23,503 bases of DNA from the IMG/VR virus record IMGVR_UViG_3300002835_001116, positions 1 through 23,503 of that record. One strand, 5' to 3'. Of this stretch, positions 18,537 through 23,048 are shown one piece after another; position 1 is the stretch's first letter, and each line of letters starts with the position of its first letter. The position numbers were made by a program, and so were the translations under genes. This DNA is from a virus. Under the pieces are notes generated by a model. That model had not been told where the DNA came from. It worked only from the letters and a program-made list of their open reading frames with translations, and searched no databases.

Positions 18537-18899
18537 CTATTTGCCCGAATTGGCAACAAAGAGGTTGGGGTATGTAAATGGTCCTACCAGAGGTCTCTCA
18601 GTCCCTAGAGCTTGGCACAGGTCCCCCTGGACCAGCGGTGGGAAGCTATTGAAGAACACAGATTTATTTACTTTGTTCACAGACACTCGAACACCTGGAG
18701 CACATACAGCATTAGGTGTATTTGGAACCCCAGGCACTGTAGTTGGAGGCAAAGCAGCATGTGCAAACTTCAATGGGGCACCTGCATAGAATAGTGCAGC
18801 ACCTGGCTGAAATACTCCAAGTGCCTGGGCAGGGTACGTACATGCTCCTGGTACTGTTGATGTAGTATCAAATGTTTCTGGTCCTGCAACTAAAGGCAT
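18537..18899 (-). CDS. PAAR-like baseplate spike-tip candidate
   Basis: This 120-aa protein is rich in Pro, Gly, Ala and Val with cysteines at 20, 66 and 95. The second half looks like a PAAR fold. APGVRVSVNKVNKSVFF is followed by PPLVQGDLC (the V-x-GD turn) and by a closing TERPLVGPF...NLFVANSGK that parallels the usual 'G..NVFVNG' end. PAAR proteins cap the gp5-type spike of contractile tails (gp5.4 in T4, which lies next to gene 6). The neighbouring gp25-gp6 block makes this plausible. The N-terminal 60 residues (VFQPGAALFYAGAPLKFAHA) are not typical and a metal-binding histidine pattern is not obvious. The ATG follows the previous stop by one base, so translation is likely coupled. It could instead be another small virion protein. 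Confidence 0.55.
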   Translation of the reverse strand: MPLVAGPETFDTTSTVPGACTYPAQALGVFQPGAALFYAGAPLKFAHAALPPTTVPGVPNTPNAVCAPGVRVSVNKVNKSVFFNSFPPLVQGDLCQALGTERPLVGPFTYPNLFVANSGK

Positions 18900-18900
18900 T

Positions 18901-19086
18901 TTAATTTTTTTCTAGGTCTTTTAATCTTTTGTCTACCTCATCCAGGTACTGAACTATGTTTACATGTTCGGTTTTTTCTGGAGGACGGTACATTAATCTA
19001 AAAGGAATTGGTAGTTGATTCAATTTCTCTTCGATTCGTGCTACCTTAGTCTCTAATAAACTCAGCCTCTGGTTCAACTCTTCCAT
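18901..19086 (-). CDS. Short coiled-coil protein, 61 aa
   Basis: I do not recognise the family. Residues 1-24 (MEELNQRLSLLETKVARIEEK) show heptad-spaced L/V/I and fit a coiled coil. A Pro-rich break follows (LPIPFRLMYRPPEKTEH), and a second helix (VQYLDEVDKRLKDLEKN) is likely. The start is supported by AAGGAGAG about 11 nt upstream. The gene overlaps the end of the preceding 74-aa frame by 41 bases and its stop is one base before the PAAR-like start, so the three genes form a tight set. Such small coiled coils often trimerise or act as chaperones, but that is only inference here. Confidence 0.65.
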   Translation of the reverse strand: MEELNQRLSLLETKVARIEEKLNQLPIPFRLMYRPPEKTEHVNIVQYLDEVDKRLKDLEKN

Positions 19087-19270
19087 TCTCAGTTACTCTC
19101 TCCTTTTTAATCATATCTTGGTAAATTGTTTCTACTTCAATCTCTGGGCGAATGCCAGCATAGTAGTCTGTTGCAAGTGTCTCGATGGTGTCTGCGAATT
19201 GATTGAAGTCATCAAAGCGTTGCTCTTTTATAGTACCATCTTTGGTTTTGAAAGTTACTTTGTGTTCCAT
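19046..19270 (-). CDS. Hypothetical acidic protein, 74 aa
   Basis: This frame begins MEHKVTFKTKDGTIKEQRF, continues DDFNQFADTIETLATDYYAG and ends GRVEPEAEFIRD. The N-terminal beta hairpin (VTFKTKDGT) followed by a helix (FNQFADTIETLA) suggests a small alpha/beta fold, but I recognise no family. I chose the ATG at 19270, 10 nt after the stop of the preceding gene. A longer reading from a TTG at 19315 would overlap that gene and adds a basic leader (KKFPRKFSAKK) that looks like an out-of-frame extension. The 3' end overlaps the coiled-coil gene by 41 bases. It is probably part of the small late operon. Confidence 0.6.
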   Translation of the reverse strand: MEHKVTFKTKDGTIKEQRFDDFNQFADTIETLATDYYAGIRPEIEVETIYQDMIKKERVTENGRVEPEAEFIRD

Positions 19271-19280
19271 GGCGACTTTT

Positions 19281-19562
19281 TTAGCTGAAAATTTTCTGGG
19301 AAATTTTTTGGACAATATTGAAAATGAAATCCCAAATTCCCTCTAGCATCTTATCAAAGATATCTGGGGAGCTTGGTCTATATGTGTATTTATTCGAAGA
19401 TCTTGATGCGGTACGCCTAGTGGTCGAATTCGAGGGCTTACGTGGCTTAGCAGATTCCCGTATTCTTTGACGTTCTTTCTTTGCTTGTTCTTTGATGACT
19501 TTGCGAACTTGGAGTTGTTGGGAACGAGTTGTGGCATTTGATAACTTTTGACCTTTTTTCAT
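19281..19562 (-). CDS. Basic protein with C-terminal hydrophobic helix, 93 aa
   Basis: The first 65 residues are strongly basic and low in complexity (KKGQKLSNATTRSQQLQVRK, then KEQAKKERQRIRESAKPRKP and TTRRTASRSSNKYTYRP). The last 25 form an amphipathic or hydrophobic helix (FDKMLEGIWDFIFNIVQKIS). I do not recognise the family. The basic part could bind nucleic acid or an anionic surface, and the C-terminal helix could touch a membrane or another protein; both are inference. It is the first gene of the small late operon, downstream of the 33-bp repeat array and a TATAAAC box at 19621-19630. No good Shine-Dalgarno precedes the ATG at 19562. Confidence 0.6.
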   Translation of the reverse strand: MKKGQKLSNATTRSQQLQVRKVIKEQAKKERQRIRESAKPRKPSNSTTRRTASRSSNKYTYRPSSPDIFDKMLEGIWDFIFNIVQKISQKIFS

Positions 19563-19658
19563 GATTTTTTCTGGGGGAAATTTTTTTAAATGAAAGGAAT
19601 AATTCGAGGGCTCTGGGAAACGTTTATAGCTTAGAACGATGGGTCCCCTTTCGCTATA

Positions 19659-19676
19659 CGTTAATTATAATTAACG
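19659..19676. repeat. 18-bp perfect palindrome
   Basis: The sequence CGTTAATTATAATTAACG is its own reverse complement. It abuts the first unit of the 33-bp repeat array and lies between it and the first late gene on the left. It could be an operator or a protein-binding dyad; a TATAAT sits at its centre on the minus strand. Confidence 0.7.
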
Positions 19677-19773
19677 AACGATTACGATTAACTGTCAATT
19701 CTTTATACTTTCAATCGTAATTACCTGTTTATTCTTTATACTTACACATACGATTACACTGTTATTCTAATAC
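19675..19773 (-). repeat. Three degenerate 33-bp tandem repeats with TATAAAGA boxes
   Basis: Three consecutive 33-mers align (19675-19707, 19708-19740, 19741-19773). The first two end in the same ATTCTTTATA and all share a CGATTA/CGTAATTA core and a CTGT. On the minus strand the shared end reads TATAAAGAAT, 7 of 8 bases like the T4 late box. A fourth, very weak unit may follow at 19774-19806. Exact spacing of 33 bp is about three helical turns, placing any bound proteins on one face of the DNA. Confidence 0.6.
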
Positions 19774-19814
19774 ACTGCAAATATGATTTACAAAATATAA
19801 TTATATTCTGCAAA

Positions 19815-19845
19815 TAAAAAAAGAGAGTGATAATTATCACTCTCT
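19815..19845 (-). terminator. Rho-independent terminator after the 90-aa gene
   Basis: On the minus strand, AGAGAGTGATAATTATCACTCTCT is a perfect 24-base palindrome followed by TTTTTTATTTG. It lies 35 bases past the stop of the 90-aa gene and closes the accessory cluster on its left side. Confidence 0.9.
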
Positions 19846-19879
19846 AATAAATCTGTAATTCTATTAATAATAGAAACTG

Positions 19880-20152
19880 TTAGATTTCAAGAATACTGAG
19901 ATCTCCAGATTTGCGTGCTTTAGCTATAACTGAGCCGATGCTAATTTCGTCGGGGTTCCAGTCAGTGAGGATGGCACGAATGTGGGCAGTGAATCTATCT
20001 GTGCCCTCGAAGATGTACTGCTTCTCAGTGTTACTCTGGAAGGCGATTGTGATGTGGTTGCCTAACACCGAGATGCAGTAGATTGCCGAGGATTCATCTA
20101 CACTGAACTCCCGATAAAGCATGGAGTCGGTGATGCTGAAGGAAATGGACAT
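19880..20152 (-). CDS. 90-aa protein with KTSC-like core
   Basis: The protein starts MSISFSITDSMLYREFSVDE. Residues 20-62 (ESSAIYCISVLGNHITIAFQ, then EKQYIFEGTDRFTAHIRAIL) have the layout of small KTSC-like domains: an S-x-I start, an 'LxIxF' strand, a 'YxF' strand and a helix. The similarity is by pattern only, and the K-T-S-C residues themselves are not all present. The C-terminus (IGSVIAKARKSGDLSILEI) is a likely helix plus tail. There is no signal peptide. The gene is the leftmost of the accessory cluster and ends before a strong terminator. A G5/C5 hairpin with a TATA-like loop precedes it. Its function is unknown. Confidence 0.7.
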   Translation of the reverse strand: MSISFSITDSMLYREFSVDESSAIYCISVLGNHITIAFQSNTEKQYIFEGTDRFTAHIRAILTDWNPDEISIGSVIAKARKSGDLSILEI

Positions 20153-20180
20153 TTTCAGGAAAAGTGAGAAGAACTGGAAT

Positions 20181-20207
20181 GGGGGAGTTAGCTATATTCA
20201 CTCCCCC
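20181..20207 (-). promoter_or_regulatory. G5/C5 hairpin with TATA-like loop
   Basis: A perfect 8-bp stem GGGGGAGT/ACTCCCCC encloses an 11-base loop that on the minus strand reads GAATATAGCTA. It lies 10 bp past the stop at 20218 and 28 bp before the ATG at 20152. It may end the upstream transcript (no U-run follows), start the next one, or both. Confidence 0.5.
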
Positions 20208-20217
20208 GTGGGGTTTG

Positions 20218-20511
20218 TTACACCGTGGTGTTCTTATCCTGTGCCCAATTGCGTAGACGAGCGTTGCTTGCTTTGTTGAACACTCGGTCGCAAATGTTGC
20301 CATCAACGTTGAGATGACGGTTCACAGATTTGGCACACTGCTTGAGTGCATCCCGACCCAACTTGCGGTTGGATTTGTGATCACCACTGGTGGCAAGATC
20401 GAACAGGATGGTGGCACGACGGGGACCGATCTTGCGGGGGTTGTTGATGAGAATGGACGCAAGATCGGTGGGGTTGTTGAACAGAACTGCGAGGCGGGTG
20501 CTGTTGAACAT
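20218..20511 (-). CDS. Hypothetical basic protein, 97 aa
   Basis: I do not recognise this protein. It begins MFNSTRLAVLFNNPTDLASI and continues LINNPRKIGPRRATILFDLA, then a basic stretch (DHKSNRKLGRDALKQCAKSV), and ends NARLRNWAQDKNTTV. It has a net positive charge, no signal peptide and no obvious membrane span. NNP occurs twice (NNPTDLA, NNPRKIG) in the first 26 residues. It may be a small helical DNA- or RNA-binding protein, but there is no motif to prove it. The start is preceded by CTTCCAGGACA, without a Shine-Dalgarno, and by a cassette with a TGCCATACTAT box. Confidence 0.7.
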   Translation of the reverse strand: MFNSTRLAVLFNNPTDLASILINNPRKIGPRRATILFDLATSGDHKSNRKLGRDALKQCAKSVNRHLNVDGNICDRVFNKASNARLRNWAQDKNTTV

Positions 20512-20544
20512 TGTCCTGGAAGTGCGAGGGGTGGGGTAACTCGT

Positions 20545-20587
20545 TTCCCCCCTCGATGCCTATAGTATGGCACAGCTGAGGGGGGAA
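20545..20587 (-). promoter_or_regulatory. Promoter cassette: -10-like box in the loop of a G6/C6 hairpin
   Basis: A perfect 10-bp stem (TTCCCCCCTC and GAGGGGGGAA on the plus strand) encloses a 23-base loop. On the minus strand the loop contains TGCCATACTATAG (20560-20572), whose TACTAT fits a -10 element. No convincing -35 lies 16-18 bp upstream. The box lies 49 bp before the ATG at 20511. The transcribed leader could form its own GAGGGG/CCCCTC hairpin. Confidence 0.55.
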
Positions 20588-20598
20588 TGGTGATTTAC

Positions 20599-20622
20599 TG
20601 TGCCACTTTGATTAGTGGCACA
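20599..20622 (-). terminator. Hairpin GTGCCACT/AGTGGCAC after the 49-aa gene
   Basis: A perfect 9-bp inverted repeat with a six-base loop begins six bases past the stop at 20628. It has no U-run afterwards (AGTAAATC), so it may be an RNA 3'-end stabiliser or a weak terminator rather than a classic one. The same GTGCCA/TGGCAC words recur in other gaps of this cluster. Confidence 0.5.
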
Positions 20623-20627
20623 CGGTA

Positions 20628-20777
20628 TCACGAATCTTGGAGAATTTGTGCTATGAGAGAATCCAATTCTCCCAAGATTTCCTCAGATTCGTTATCATCG
20701 AGATTTTCAAAATCCTCGATAATTTGTGATACCAACTCGTCGATCTGTTGCTCGTCAGTGTAAGCGAGGCTGGTCAT
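20628..20777 (-). CDS. Acidic small protein, 49 aa
   Basis: A complete frame starts MTSLAYTDEQQIDELVSQII, continues EDFENLDDNESEEILGELDS and ends LIAQILQDS. It has about 17 acidic and no basic residues, so it is extremely acidic. Leu/Ile spacing suggests two amphipathic helices (IDELVSQIIEDF and ILGELDSLIAQIL). I recognise no family. Very acidic small phage proteins can act as DNA mimics or inhibitors of host enzymes, but that is speculation here. It lies 24 bp downstream of the 57-aa gene and is probably co-transcribed with it. The ATG is preceded by CACGAACC, without a Shine-Dalgarno. A hairpin follows its stop. Confidence 0.65.
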   Translation of the reverse strand: MTSLAYTDEQQIDELVSQIIEDFENLDDNESEEILGELDSLIAQILQDS

Positions 20778-20801
20778 GGTTCGTGTTAGTTAGTGGGTGA
20801 A

Positions 20802-20975
20802 TCAGTGACGGTCGGAGATGTTGAAAACTCCCCAGCCACCAGTTACACGTTCGTGCTCAAGTTGGCGGGTGTCGATTGCATCCAGACGCTGTTGGGAAGT
20901 GTACTTATCCCAGAGAGAATAATCGCTGCTGTTGTAGCAATCATTCCAGATCTGGTTTGCTTCTTCGAGGGTCAT
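20802..20975 (-). CDS. Hypothetical protein, 57 aa
   Basis: A complete frame starts MTLEEANQIWNDCYNSSDYS, continues LWDKYTSQQRLDAIDTRQLE and ends HERVTGGWGVFNISDRH. It is soluble in character, with helices likely at residues 3-13 and 21-43. Two Trp-containing motifs (QIWNDCY and GGWGVF) stand out. I do not recognise a family. Its leader contains one of the two identical 29-bp repeats (20984-21012), directly after the stop of the exported-type gene at 21014. No Shine-Dalgarno is present; the ATG follows ACACCCAACC. Function unknown. Confidence 0.6.
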   Translation of the reverse strand: MTLEEANQIWNDCYNSSDYSLWDKYTSQQRLDAIDTRQLEHERVTGGWGVFNISDRH

Positions 20976-20983
20976 GGTTGGGT

Positions 20984-21012
20984 GTCTGTGGTTGACTTGA
21001 TCAGTCTACAGG
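20984..21012 (-). repeat. 29-bp leader repeat, copy 1
   Basis: The minus strand reads CCTGTAGACTGATCAAGTCA followed by ACCACAGAC. It is identical to 21398-21426. It lies between the stop at 21014 and the ATG at 20975, so it is the leader of the 57-aa gene. Its core GACTGATCAAGTC is nearly palindromic, as an operator would be. Confidence 0.85.
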
Positions 21013-21013
21013 G

Positions 21014-21190
21014 TCAGGGGAGCTGGCAGCTGCCAGGTAGGACACTGTTGTAAGTGGCACAGCGGCGCTCGGTGGCGGCGTTCACAGCCCCCACAGTGTC
21101 AGCAGCGAACCCGATGGCAGCGGCACCCACAGCCCCGATGGGAGCATAGAGAGCAGCACCGATGGAGAGCAGGGCGATGGTCTTGAGCAT
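21014..21190 (-). CDS. Small exported-type di-cysteine protein A, 58 aa
   Basis: A complete frame starts MLKTIALLSIGAALYAPIGA, continues VGAAAIGFAADTVGAVNAAT and ends ERRCATYNSVLPGSCQLP. Residues 5-30 are hydrophobic and Gly/Ala-rich after a single Lys, fitting a signal peptide or one membrane span. The outer part would carry Cys44 and Cys55, which could form a disulphide. Length, layout and the C-terminal C...C..QLP pattern resemble the next gene upstream (58 aa, C42 and C51). Codons are strongly GC-rich. A possible role in altering the host envelope or as a lysis helper is inference only. The leader has a short variant of the repeated leader (GTCTAGACTAACCACA). Confidence 0.65.
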   Translation of the reverse strand: MLKTIALLSIGAALYAPIGAVGAAAIGFAADTVGAVNAATERRCATYNSVLPGSCQLP

Positions 21191-21215
21191 GGGGGTGGGT
21201 GTCGTTGTGGTTAGT

Positions 21216-21392
21216 CTAGACGGTGGGCAGCTGATCCAGGCAGTCGCTCAGCCGCTCTGTGGGGTGGCACAGGGGGGCGGTGCTCTGGAGAGCCTTGGCA
21301 TCCCTCAGGGAAGCGAACAGCGGCAGCCCCACCACGATTCCCAGGGCAGCAGCAGCGAGGATGGCAGCAGACAGGCGCTCGGCGGTTTTCAT
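21216..21392 (-). CDS. Small exported-type di-cysteine protein B, 58 aa
   Basis: A complete frame starts MKTAERLSAAILAAAALGIV, continues VGLPLFASLRDAKALQSTAP and ends LCHPTERLSDCLDQLPTV. Residues 7-28 form a strong hydrophobic segment after a positively charged N-terminus, a likely signal anchor or signal peptide; AQS-like or ASLRDA sites could be cleaved. Cys42 and Cys51 lie in the polar tail, near a QLP ending like that of protein A. The leader holds the second copy of the 29-bp repeat. The gene follows GP88 by 72 bp. Family unknown. The two proteins may come from an old tandem duplication, although sequence identity is low. Confidence 0.65.
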   Translation of the reverse strand: MKTAERLSAAILAAAALGIVVGLPLFASLRDAKALQSTAPLCHPTERLSDCLDQLPTV

Positions 21393-21397
21393 GGGTC

Positions 21398-21426
21398 GTC
21401 TGTGGTTGACTTGATCAGTCTACAGG
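21398..21426 (-). repeat. 29-bp leader repeat, copy 2
   Basis: This copy is identical to 20984-21012 and lies 6 bp before the ATG at 21392. It is the leader of exported-type protein B. A third, shortened relative (GTCTAGACTAACCACAACGAC on the minus strand, about 21202-21222) precedes protein A. Confidence 0.85.
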
Positions 21427-21433
21427 CAGGGGT

Positions 21434-21451
21434 GGGGGCAGTGGTGCCCCC
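21434..21451 (-). terminator. GGGGGCA/TGCCCCC hairpin after GP88
   Basis: A perfect 7-bp stem with a four-base loop lies 14 bp beyond the GP88 stop. No U-run follows on the minus strand. A GGCACACAG word just before it resembles the GGCACAGT of the other cassettes, so it probably belongs to the same set of intergenic modules. Confidence 0.45.
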
Positions 21452-21464
21452 TGTGTGCCACCTG

Positions 21465-22211
21465 TCAGACTGCCACAGGCTGGCTGGCGGTCGCCTTGCT
21501 GTAGCCTCCAAACTGCCCAGCCTGCCGCCGCTGGCGGATCGCCTTGCCCCAGTCGCTGCCCTTGGGTTGGGTGCCATGCACCAGGAGGGCGAACGGTGCA
21601 GCCTCGAAACAGTGGCTGTCGTCGTGATCAACAATCAAACCAGCAGCGTTAGCATCTGCTTCTGTCATGAACACTTTGCTATAGCGAGTGAACACACCTT
21701 CATCGATCAGGTAGTCAAACTTGCCACCATAGCTTGCCGTCATGTAGAAGTTAGAGGGCAACTCCAAACCAACAAACAGTGGCAGATTCTTGCTGTAGCA
21801 GTAGAACTTCAGATCAGGATTGTGCATAGCAACCATAACCCACGCCTGAAGGTAAGCTGCGTTGAAGAAGTCCCCCGACTCATGAATTCGGACGAGTTTA
21901 GTAGACTTTTTGCGAGCTTTTTGCAATTCAGTGTTGATAAGATCAGCACAATTGCCAGACTTGAGAGCTTCAACAATTGTTTTAAAGTTGTGTTGGCGGT
22001 TGTGGAAAACTGCATCATATTGCACCTCGGAGGATGCAGCGAAGCAACGAAACTCGGTGTGCTTACCATCAACAATAGAACGCTTGCCGTTCTCATCTGC
22101 AACTGCCATAGAGAAGCATTGCAGAGCACCAGGGCAGGTAGAACCTGCAGGCAGGCTGAAAATCAGGGTGCCTTTGTTAAGCTTAGCGTTACCCTTGGAG
22201 AAGTGAAGCAT
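21465..22211 (-). CDS. Gene product 88 (GP88) family protein
   Basis: This 248-aa protein matches the phage GP88 family (named for mycobacteriophage L5 gp88) in its hallmark motifs. They are FSKGNAKLNKG at 4-14, FSLPAGSTCPGALQC at 18-32, TEFRCFAAS at 52-60, VRIHESGDFFNAAYLQAW at 107-124, FYCYSKNLP at 136-144, VDHDDSHC at 194-201 and FALLVHGTQPKGS at 207-219. Cysteines at 26, 32, 56, 138 and 201 and the His/Asp-rich motifs suggest metal or Fe-S binding, which is inference; the family has no established function that I know. The ATG at 22211 is chosen because the family motif begins right after it. A longer reading to 22307 runs through the promoter box and has an atypical Pro-rich start. Codons are markedly GC-rich toward the 3' end. 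It is preceded by a TGCCATACTAT cassette. Confidence 0.88.
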   Translation of the reverse strand: MLHFSKGNAKLNKGTLIFSLPAGSTCPGALQCFSMAVADENGKRSIVDGKHTEFRCFAASSEVQYDAVFHNRQHNFKTIVEALKSGNCADLINTELQKARKKSTKLVRIHESGDFFNAAYLQAWVMVAMHNPDLKFYCYSKNLPLFVGLELPSNFYMTASYGGKFDYLIDEGVFTRYSKVFMTEADANAAGLIVDHDDSHCFEAAPFALLVHGTQPKGSDWGKAIRQRRQAGQFGGYSKATASQPVAV

Positions 22212-22253
22212 GGCTCTGTGTGGTGGTGGGAGGCTGTCTTGCCCCCCGTTGAA

Positions 22254-22278
22254 CATAGTATGGCACCCCCTGAGGGGT
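22254..22278 (-). promoter_or_regulatory. Promoter cassette upstream of GP88
   Basis: On the minus strand a short hairpin ACCCC-TCA-GGGGGT (22265-22278) runs directly into TGCCATACTATG (22254-22265), followed by a GGGGGG run. The TACTAT fits a -10 element and lies 45 bp before the GP88 ATG. No -35 is visible at normal spacing. The same box occurs at 20560-20572 and 23094-23105. Confidence 0.55.
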
Positions 22279-22318
22279 CTGGGGTCAGTTGGTGGACAGT
22301 GCCCCAACTGGCACAGGG

Positions 22319-22510
22319 TCAGAAGTCTACACTCCAGTCTGTGTCATTCTTTACAGCAACCCAAAAAAAGTATTTGCCATTAGTAGAACGAAGGAACACA
22401 CGGTTCTCTTTAATCTGTTCTACAATACACTCGGGGTTGCTATTCATCATGTTAGCGAATCTGTTCTTCGCTTTCTTAGACTTAGGTGTGACAAATGCGA
22501 GGTCGAACAT
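22319..22510 (-). CDS. Hypothetical protein, 63 aa
   Basis: The protein reads MFDLAFVTPKSKKAKNRFAN, then MMNSNPECIVEQIKENRVFL, and ends RSTNGKYFFWVAVKNDTDWSVDF. The second half looks like a small beta sheet (VEQIKENRVFLRS followed by KYFFWVAVKND), and the first part is a basic helix (SKKAKNRFANMMN). I do not recognise a family; the fold might be a small substrate- or RNA-binding sheet. Its start lies 9 bp after the stop of the 59-aa gene, so the two are probably one transcript. Its stop lies within the GTGCCA-type repeat region in front of GP88. Confidence 0.7.
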   Translation of the reverse strand: MFDLAFVTPKSKKAKNRFANMMNSNPECIVEQIKENRVFLRSTNGKYFFWVAVKNDTDWSVDF

Positions 22511-22519
22511 GATGCAAAC

Positions 22520-22699
22520 TCACAGAACGTAGTAACCTTGAGCAGCAAACAATTGGGGTCGATTCTGTTGCCAACCGTTCAGCATCTGTTGCAGTTGCTG
22601 ATTAGAATACCTGTTCACCCAGGTATATTCAGCAGTGGAACAGTTGTTGTCAACCCGAAGAAAATTGATGATGGTTTGAATAGCTTTGGAGCGATTCAT
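22520..22699 (-). CDS. Hypothetical protein, 59 aa
   Basis: A complete frame starts MNRSKAIQTIINFLRVDNNC, continues STAEYTWVNRYSNQQLQQML and ends NGWQQNRPQLFAAQGYYVL. It appears helical (residues 3-16 and 32-46), is Gln/Asn-rich, and has no signal peptide. I recognise no family. It is the first gene after a TATACT box with an adjacent G6/C6 hairpin (22719-22745). Its leader, AACAAACAACC, lacks a Shine-Dalgarno and is free of G and T apart from the ATG. It is probably co-transcribed with the 63-aa gene that follows 9 bp later. Confidence 0.65.
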   Translation of the reverse strand: MNRSKAIQTIINFLRVDNNCSTAEYTWVNRYSNQQLQQMLNGWQQNRPQLFAAQGYYVL

Positions 22700-22718
22700 G
22701 GTTGTTTGTTTGAACTGA

Positions 22719-22745
22719 GGTTAGTATAGGGGGCATCCAGCCCCC
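22719..22745 (-). promoter_or_regulatory. Hairpin plus TATACT promoter before the 59-aa gene
   Basis: A perfect 6-bp stem GGGGGC/GCCCCC with a TGGAT loop (22729-22745) is followed on the minus strand by TATACTAACC. TATACT matches five of six bases of a bacterial -10. The ATG lies about 22 bp further on. The box is a variant of the TGCCATACTAT boxes of the other cassettes. Confidence 0.55.
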
Positions 22746-22754
22746 CTGTGGGTG

Positions 22755-23048
22755 CTACTGTGCCAGTTCAGAAAGTGTCACATCACACACCCGATAGTAG
22801 GCTTTCTCTGTGATAGAATTAAGAAACAGCAGAACACGTTGAGTATAACGAAGCAGGGTTTCACGCCCACCTTCATTATACCAATCGCTGACACGGTTAG
22901 CAACCCAAACCGTGACGCCGACGATGAATCCAACCACCGTGGCGATTGTATAAAGAATCTGTTGGATGGTCTCGTTGTTAGCAACCTCATCCATCAGTTC
23001 ATTATACTTTTCGACGATGGGGTTGTTGAGAAGAATTGCGGTGTTCAT
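22755..23048 (-). CDS. Single-span membrane protein, 97 aa
   Basis: The protein starts MNTAILLNNPIVEKYNELMD and has a clear membrane span at about residues 31-53 (ILYTIATVVGFIVGVTVWVA). A mixed-charge tail follows (WYNEGGRETLLRYTQRVLLF, then ITEKAYYRVCDVTLSELAQ). The N-terminal part is acidic and the region after the span carries R residues, so the C-terminus is probably cytoplasmic by the positive-inside rule, but this is not certain. I chose the ATG at 23048; an extended start to 23147 would run through the promoter box. The last codons (SELAQ stop) lie inside a 26-bp repeat. Family unknown; a small phage membrane protein of the accessory type. Confidence 0.72.
   Translation of the reverse strand: MNTAILLNNPIVEKYNELMDEVANNETIQQILYTIATVVGFIVGVTVWVANRVSDWYNEGGRETLLRYTQRVLLFLNSITEKAYYRVCDVTLSELAQ
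22757..22782 (-). repeat. 26-bp intergenic repeat, copy 1
   Basis: On the minus strand this reads TGTGACACTTTCTGAACTGG followed by CACAGT. It matches 23131-23156 in 24 of 26 bases. It overlaps the last codons of the 97-aa gene. Its ends can form a short imperfect hairpin. Confidence 0.8.

Larger units (their letters stand above)
19563..19879. other. 317-bp noncoding junction between late and accessory modules
   Basis: I see no gene here on either strand. From right to left it holds a terminator (19815-19845), a set of degenerate 33-bp repeats (19675-19773), an 18-bp perfect palindrome (19659-19676), a CTATAAAC late-type box (19622-19629) and a C-run near the 19562 start. It is strongly AT-rich, and it separates two gene groups of very different base composition. 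Confidence 0.75.

Noticed and set aside
18319-18789. Plus-strand frames over the PAAR-like and 48-aa genes
   Set aside because: They run against the direction of all other genes, read through a terminator and give Pro/Gly/Arg-rich translations without motifs.
19271-19315. TTG start extending the 74-aa gene to 89 codons
   Set aside because: It overlaps the end of the 93-aa gene in another frame, and the extra residues only mirror the basic reading of that gene. The ATG at 19270 has normal 10-bp spacing.
19660-19705. Sigma70 promoter with TTGACA and TATAAT on the minus strand
   Set aside because: Both hexamers are present, but the spacer is 23 bases, too long for a normal promoter.
19690-19770. 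CRISPR array
   Set aside because: There are spaced repeats of 33 bp, but the whole unit is degenerate and contiguous, with no constant repeat and variable spacer pattern and no cas gene.
19563-19879. tRNA or other stable RNA gene in the gap
   Set aside because: I found no cloverleaf, no GTTCRA-type T-arm and no CCA-like end. The only strong secondary structure is the terminator.
20314-20573. Opposing 83-codon frames on both strands
   Set aside because: They overlap the 97-aa gene and its promoter hairpin and have Pro/Thr/Gly-rich low-complexity translations typical of shadow frames.
22212-22307. A 32-residue N-terminal extension of GP88
   Set aside because: The added residues are Pro-rich and unrelated to the family. 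They translate the promoter box and hairpin region, and the family motif begins right after the ATG at 22211.
21162-22532. A 456-codon plus-strand open frame
   Set aside because: It lies antisense to GP88, the exported-type genes and the 63-aa gene. Its translation is low-complexity and Gln/Leu/Val-rich with no recognisable motif. GC-rich coding DNA often leaves a long open frame on the other strand. GP88 family motifs fix the minus strand as coding.
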